This document shows, piece by piece, positions 3,758 to 7,291 of a DNA stretch of 7,291 bases. Within the stretch, counting starts at the first letter, position 1; each line of letters opens with the position of its first letter. The position numbers and the translations under genes are program-made. Location: positions 1 to 7,291 of the forward strand of contig JAXMGR010000049.1 of NCBI GenBank assembly GCA_046352935.1. The letters are read 5' to 3'. The notes beneath the pieces are model-generated. The model saw only the letters and a list, made by a program, of their open reading frames with translations. It made no database searches and had not been told where the DNA came from. The stretch is from CAYWMY01 sp046352935 (lineage in GTDB: Bacteria > Pseudomonadota > Gammaproteobacteria > Steroidobacterales > Steroidobacteraceae).

Positions 3758-3784
3758 AGCCTCCTCGATTCCCGGGGCGATTCA
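3758..3784 (-). repeat. Right terminal inverted repeat of the IS
   Basis: Read on the minus strand from 3784, the end starts TGAATCGCCCCGGGAATCG and reaches GGAGGCT. The counterpart near 2424-2448 shares CGC, a GGG run and GGAGGCT but is a poor match elsewhere. The terminal TG and the sharp loss of dipeptidase homology support this boundary. Confidence 0.55.
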
Positions 3785-3975
3785 CCCGTGTGGCTCAGGC
3801 ACACCAGCATGCCCACGCGCTCCATCTCCTCCACCACGGCGCGGCCGAACGGCGTGAGGCCGGGGTCATCGTCCTGGCAGCCGCCGCCGACCCGGTTGTT
3901 GATGTTGTAGGCCATGGCCATCCAGCGCACGCCCAGCTCGCGATACATCTCGACGAGGCTCAGCGGGTTGCCAGC
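3785..3975 (-). pseudogene. Internal fragment of an M19-family membrane dipeptidase, cut by the IS
   Basis: The minus-strand translation reads LSLVEMYRELGVRWMAMAYN, then a stretch with NRVGGGCQDDDPGLTPFGRAV and EEMERVGMLVCLSHTG. These are the NNRxGGGCQDDDxGLTxFG and SHTG signatures of the renal/membrane dipeptidase (peptidase M19) family, which uses a binuclear zinc site. Homology ends abruptly after SHTG, where the IS begins, so the C-terminal half is gone. On the other side recognisable sequence fades near 3975 and an in-frame TGA lies about 20 codons further upstream, so the N-terminal metal-binding part is also missing. About 64 residues remain of a family usually 320-400 aa long. M19 dipeptidases often neighbour sarcosine oxidase and betaine-catabolism genes, so the scrap probably belonged to the same cluster as soxB. 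Confidence 0.8.
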
Positions 3976-4055
3976 CCCGGCGCGCGTAGCGCCTAACTTG
4001 CAGGTGCGCAGGCCAAAGCGCACGCAGGGTCACGCCGGTACGCTGCACGGCAACC

Positions 4056-5306
4056 ATGCGTACCCGCTATTCCGCCTGGAACCTGCTTGCCGCCTCGCCA
4101 CGGCACGATGACTGGGCGCCGGCCTGGCGCGATGCCACGGCGAAGAAGAAATACGACGTCGTCATCATCGGCGGCGGCGGTCACGGCCTCGCGACCGCCT
4201 ACTACCTCGCCAAGAACCACGGCGTGCGCAACGTCGCCATCGTCGAAGCGGGCTGGATCGGCGGCGGCAACACGGGCCGCAACACGACGATCATCCGCTC
4301 CAACTACCTCTACCCCGAAAGCGCGCGCCTCTACGAGCATTCGCTGCGCCTCTACGAGGGCCTGTCGAAGGAGCTGAACTACAACATCATGTTCAGCCAG
4401 CGCGGCATCGTCACGACGGCGCACAGCCGCCACGATCTCGACGCACAAAGCCGCTGGGCGAACGCGATGCGTTGCAACGGCATCGACGCGGAACTGCTGG
4501 ACGTCGAGCAGATGCGCAACCTCGTTCCGCGGCTGAACTTCGGCAAGGAGTCGCGCTTCCCGATCCTGGGCGGCTTCATCCAGCGGCGCGCCGGCCCGGC
4601 GCGGCACGACGCCGTCGCGTGGGGTTACGCGCGCGCTGCATCGGCGCTGGGTGTGGACATCATCCAGAGCTGCCCCGTGACCGACTTCATCAAGGAAGGC
4701 GGCCGCGTGGTCGGCGTGAAGACGGCTCGCGGCGACATCCGTGCCGACAAGGTGGCGATGGCGGTGGCGGGCCATTCGACGGTGCTGGCGACGATGGCCG
4801 GGTTCCGCCTGCCCGTCACGAGCTACGCGTTGCAGGCGATGGTGAGCGAGCCGGTCAAGCCGGTGCTCGACACCGTGGTGCTCTCCCCCGCCGTCGGCGC
4901 CTACTGGAGCCAGAGCGACAAGGGCGAACTCGTCTTCGGCGGCGCGCTGGACCTTTTCCCTTCGTATGCGCAGCGCGGCAGCTATGCCCTCACGCAACAG
5001 GTGCTCGCGGCCACGCTCGAGATGTTCCCGTCGTTTTCGCGCCTGCGCATGCTGCGGCAATGGGCAGGCATCGTCGACGTCGTGCACGACTCCAGCCCGA
5101 TCATCGGCCCGACGCCGGTACCGGGCCTGTACATCAACTGCGGCTGGGGCACCGGCGGCTTCAAGGCCATCCCCGTCGGCGGCTGGACGCTCGCGCATGT
5201 GCTGGCCACCGGCCGCAACCACGAACTCGCCGAGCCGTTCCAGCTCGAGCGCTTCGCCACCGGCCGCCTGGTCGACGAAGCCGCAGCGGCGGGCATCGCG
5301 CATTGA
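4056..5306 (+). CDS. soxB: Sarcosine oxidase subunit beta
   Basis: This 416-aa protein has the normal length for the beta subunit of heterotetrameric sarcosine oxidase, the catalytic flavoprotein that demethylates sarcosine to glycine, with H2O2 and 5,10-methylene-tetrahydrofolate as co-products. Residues 33-52 (YDVVIIGGGGHGLATAYYLA) form the GxGxxG dinucleotide fold of the DAO family for FAD. GGGNTGRNTTIIRSNYLYPE (70-89) is the conserved flavin-contact block. His184 in QRRAGPARHDAVAW matches the histidine that carries the covalent FMN in this family. Near the C-terminus, NCGWGTGGFKAIPVGG (361-376) is the usual substrate-site motif. The ATG at 4056 gives the typical N-terminus (RYSAWNLL) but has no strong RBS. 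A weak or lost promoter is possible, because 5' DNA is rearranged 80-270 bp upstream. soxD follows 15 nt after the stop. Confidence 0.96.
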   Translation: MRTRYSAWNLLAASPRHDDWAPAWRDATAKKKYDVVIIGGGGHGLATAYYLAKNHGVRNVAIVEAGWIGGGNTGRNTTIIRSNYLYPESARLYEHSLRLYEGLSKELNYNIMFSQRGIVTTAHSRHDLDAQSRWANAMRCNGIDAELLDVEQMRNLVPRLNFGKESRFPILGGFIQRRAGPARHDAVAWGYARAASALGVDIIQSCPVTDFIKEGGRVVGVKTARGDIRADKVAMAVAGHSTVLATMAGFRLPVTSYALQAMVSEPVKPVLDTVVLSPAVGAYWSQSDKGELVFGGALDLFPSYAQRGSYALTQQVLAATLEMFPSFSRLRMLRQWAGIVDVVHDSSPIIGPTPVPGLYINCGWGTGGFKAIPVGGWTLAHVLATGRNHELAEPFQLERFATGRLVDEAAAAGIAH

Positions 5307-5321
5307 GAAGGACGCGACGAG

Positions 5322-5597
5322 ATGATGCAGATCGAATGTCCGCATTGCGGGACAAGGCCCGAAAACGAATTCCACTGCGGCGGCGAGAGTCACATCCAGC
5401 GCCCCCCGCTCGCATGCTCGGATGAAACCTGGGGCGAGTACCTGTTCAATCGCCACAACCCCAAGGGCGACAACGCCGAGCGCTGGCGCCACACCTTCGG
5501 CTGCGGGCGCTGGTTCAACATTATCCGCAGCACGGTCACGCACGAGATCAAGGCCATCTACGCGATGACGGATCCGCGCCCGGCGGTGAAGCCCTGA
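5322..5597 (+). CDS. soxD: Sarcosine oxidase subunit delta
   Basis: A 91-aa product, full length for the small zinc-containing delta subunit of heterotetrameric sarcosine oxidase. C6 and C9 (ECPHCG) plus H57 and C61 (WRHTFGCGRW) match the zinc site known in this subunit. The conserved block WGEYLFNRHNPKG (37-49) is also present. Translation starts at tandem ATGATG; the GAAGGACGCGACGAG stretch just ahead offers a modest ribosome binding site. It lies 15 nt after soxB, and its TGA overlaps the ATG of soxA, so translation is probably coupled and the subunits made in proportion. The subunit helps hold the alpha-beta complex together and is not itself catalytic. Confidence 0.95.
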   Translation: MMQIECPHCGTRPENEFHCGGESHIQRPPLACSDETWGEYLFNRHNPKGDNAERWRHTFGCGRWFNIIRSTVTHEIKAIYAMTDPRPAVKP

Positions 5598-7291
5598 TGT
5601 CAGGCTATCGGCTTGCGGCCCCCGCGGGCATCGCGCTCGATCGCGAGCGCCAGCTCACGTTCACGTTCAATGGCCGGCCGCTCTCGGGCCTGGGCGGCGA
5701 CACGCTCGCGTCGGCGCTGATCGCGAACGGCCTGCGGCTCATCGGCCGCAGCTACAAGGTCCACCGCCCGCGCGGCATCGTGTCCTGCGGCATCGAAGAA
5801 CCCACAGGCCTGCTCGACATCGGCGACGGCGCGAAGCGCGTGCCGAATACGCGCGCAACGGACATCCCGCTTTCGCAAGGCCTCGTCGCGCGCACCGGCA
5901 ACGCGTGGCCGAGCGTGCGATTCGATCTGGGCGCGGTCAATTCGCTGTTCGCCTCGCTGCTCACCGCGGGCTTCTACTACAAGACGTTCATGTGGCCGAG
6001 CTGGCACCTGTTCGAGCCGATGATCCGCCGCATGGCGGGCCTGGGCCACGCAGGCGAAGGTGCCGACCCGGATCGCTACGACGAGTTGTCGATCAGCACC
6101 GAAGTGCTCGTTGTCGGGGCGGGCCTGGCCGGCCTCGAAGCTGCGGCTTCCGCGGCGGAACAAGGCGCGCAGGTCACGCTCGTCGAGTCGGACCCGTGGG
6201 CCGGCGGCTGGGCGGCAACCGCAGGCGCGGGAACGAGCCAGCTCGCCGAGAAGATGCGGATGCGCGTCTCCTCGCTCGTCGAGCGCGCAACGAAGGCGGG
6301 CGCGACGCTGCGCCTCGGCACCACTGTCTTCGGTCTCTACGACCACGGCCTCGCCGTCGCCGTCGAGCCGGGCAACGGCGTCGTGCGCGAGCGCACGATC
6401 AAGATCCGCGCCGGCCGGACGATCCTGGCCACGGGCGCTTTCGACCGGCCGCTGCTCTTCCCCGACAACGACCGGCCCGGCGTCATGTTCGCCCATGGCG
6501 CCGAGCGCTATGCCGCGCACTACGGTGCCGCGGTCGGCCGGCGCATCGTCGTCGCGACCGCCTGCGACGCAGGTGTCGAATTGGCAGATCGCCTTCGCGG
6601 CTGGGGCCTCGACGTCGTCGAGACGCTCGACTTGCGCAAAGGCGACCATGTCGTCGGCGTGCGAGGTCGCACAGGAGTTTCCGGGGTCGTCACGGCGAGC
6701 ACGCGCGAACCGAACCCCCGCGTCATCGAGGCGGACACCCTTCTGCACACCGGCGGCTTCACGCCCAACGTGAGCCTGCATTCACAGGCCGGCGGCGGCC
6801 TGCGATGGGATGAAGAAGCGTCGATGTTCGTCCCGTCACGTCCCGCGCGCGCTGTCGAAGTCGTCGGCGCCTGCGCGGGTGTCTTCGATCTCGACGCGAC
6901 GCTCGAGCACGCCCGCGAAGTCGGCCTCGGCCGCGCGGGCCCTGCCCCGGTCGGCGGCGCCGGACGCGTGCCGTCGGACAACGCCCCACCGCGCGCACTC
7001 CTCGGCCAGCGCCCGGGCAAGACCTTCGTCGACCTGCAGAACGACGTCTGCGACACCGATGTCGCACTGGCCGCGCGCGAGAACTACCGCTCGGTGGAGC
7101 ACCTCAAGCGCTACACGACGACGGGCATGGCCACCGACCAGGGCAAGACCAGCAACGTGAACGCGCTGGTCACGATGGGCACGCTCACGAACCGGTCGCC
7201 GGGCGTTGTCGGGACGACGAAGTTCCGCCCGCCCTACAAGCCGGTGACGCTCGGCGCCATCGTCGCCGGCCGCAGCGGCGAGCGTTACCGG
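5597..7291 (+). CDS. soxA: Sarcosine oxidase subunit alpha, 3' end beyond window
   Basis: The frame starts at the ATG at 5597, overlapping the soxD stop (TGATG), and stays open for 565 codons to the right edge. The family is roughly 960-1000 aa, so about 40% is missing. Residues 15-100 match the ferredoxin-like Fer2_4 domain (NGRPLSGLGGDTLASALIAN, then SYKVHRPRGIVSCGIEEP). Only one cysteine (C64) lies there, so no 2Fe-2S cluster is expected, as is usual for this subunit. The nucleotide-binding fold VLVVGAGLAGLEAA (170-183) binds NAD+. ATGAFDRPLLFPDNDRPGVM and the segment ending TLLHTGGFTPN complete the pyridine-nucleotide domain. RYTTTGMATDQGKTSN and FRPPYKPVTLGA lead into the C-terminal T-protein-like folate-binding domain, which lies outside. 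The next gene should be soxG. Confidence 0.95.
   Translation, partial: MSGYRLAAPAGIALDRERQLTFTFNGRPLSGLGGDTLASALIANGLRLIGRSYKVHRPRGIVSCGIEEPTGLLDIGDGAKRVPNTRATDIPLSQGLVARTGNAWPSVRFDLGAVNSLFASLLTAGFYYKTFMWPSWHLFEPMIRRMAGLGHAGEGADPDRYDELSISTEVLVVGAGLAGLEAAASAAEQGAQVTLVESDPWAGGWAATAGAGTSQLAEKMRMRVSSLVERATKAGATLRLGTTVFGLYDHGLAVAVEPGNGVVRERTIKIRAGRTILATGAFDRPLLFPDNDRPGVMFAHGAERYAAHYGAAVGRRIVVATACDAGVELADRLRGWGLDVVETLDLRKGDHVVGVRGRTGVSGVVTASTREPNPRVIEADTLLHTGGFTPNVSLHSQAGGGLRWDEEASMFVPSRPARAVEVVGACAGVFDLDATLEHAREVGLGRAGPAPVGGAGRVPSDNAPPRALLGQRPGKTFVDLQNDVCDTDVALAARENYRSVEHLKRYTTTGMATDQGKTSNVNALVTMGTLTNRSPGVVGTTKFRPPYKPVTLGAIVAGRSGERYR

Larger units (their letters stand above)
2424..3784 (-). mobile_element. 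IS3-family insertion sequence (left end uncertain)
   Basis: Two overlapping minus-strand frames, orfA and orfB with a DD(35)E transposase, define an IS3-family element. The right end is placed at 3784, because reading leftward from there the sequence begins TGAATCGCCCCGGG, with the 5'-TG typical of this family, and the neighbouring dipeptidase homology stops exactly there. A GGAGGCT motif sits 20 nt inside this end and recurs near the other end at 2442-2448, which suggests the left end lies around 2422-2424. No clean TG terminus or full inverted repeat is visible on that side, and no 3-bp target duplication (CCC at the right) could be established. The left end may be eroded or recombined. Confidence 0.8.

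Noticed and set aside
3993..5543. A 516-codon minus-strand frame over soxB and soxD
   Set aside because: It is antisense to two clearly recognisable sox genes, and its translation is low-complexity Ala/Arg/Val/Asp-rich sequence with no known motif.
5600..6813. Long frames on both strands (5600-6781 minus, 5905-6813 plus) over soxA
   Set aside because: The true frame is the continuous soxA frame from 5597 with NAD-binding and Fer2-like motifs; the others are shadows of it.

Overview
The window is GC-rich DNA with the look of a beta-proteobacterium of the order Burkholderiales. The grounds are codon use, the IS3-type transposase sequences, and the gene order soxB-soxD-soxA. This is an inference from sequence style; I could not search a database. 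A dense array of assorted, partly decayed tRNA genes next to a small regulator and an insertion sequence is typical of accessory DNA such as megaplasmids and integrative elements.

Layout. (1) Positions 1-660: a Cro/XRE-like regulator gene runs off the left edge on the minus strand. Facing away from it is a small uncharacterised ORF (404-595). Between them lies a compact control region with candidate divergent promoters overlapping a GTAAA-N5-TTTAC palindrome. A clear intrinsic terminator closes this unit. (2) Positions 660-2290: a plus-strand tRNA array. A structured leader carries an rRNA-type boxA motif (729-740), followed by 13 tRNA or tRNA-like genes: Gly(GCC), Thr(TGT), Glu(TTC), Ala(TGC), Asp(GTC), Phe(GAA), Arg(ACG), Trp(CCA), Cys(GCA), Asn(GTT), one of uncertain identity, Pro(TGG) and His(GTG). 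No anticodon is repeated. (3) Positions 2290-3784: spacer, then a minus-strand IS3-family element with overlapping orfA and orfB. (4) Positions 3785-3975: an internal scrap of an M19 membrane dipeptidase gene cut off by the IS. (5) Positions 4056-7291: soxB, soxD and the 5' part of soxA, for heterotetrameric sarcosine oxidase, which oxidises sarcosine to glycine and passes the one-carbon unit to tetrahydrofolate.

The most striking signal is in the tRNA-Cys and tRNA-His genes. Both carry an insertion of about 62 nt at the same point of the T-loop. The two insertions share one secondary structure: a GCTC/GAGC closing helix, four hairpins, and conserved GGA and GA linkers. The hairpin stems differ in sequence but keep their pairing, which is what selection on RNA structure looks like. 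These two genes are also the only ones in the array without a CCA directly after the discriminator base. The His gene is further enclosed by a 12-bp complementary flank that extends its acceptor helix. This pair is the best candidate for something undescribed.

The IS marks a probable rearrangement point. To its right is sarcosine catabolism DNA, where dipeptidase and sox genes are often neighbours. To its left is the tRNA array, with no trace of the rest of the dipeptidase gene.
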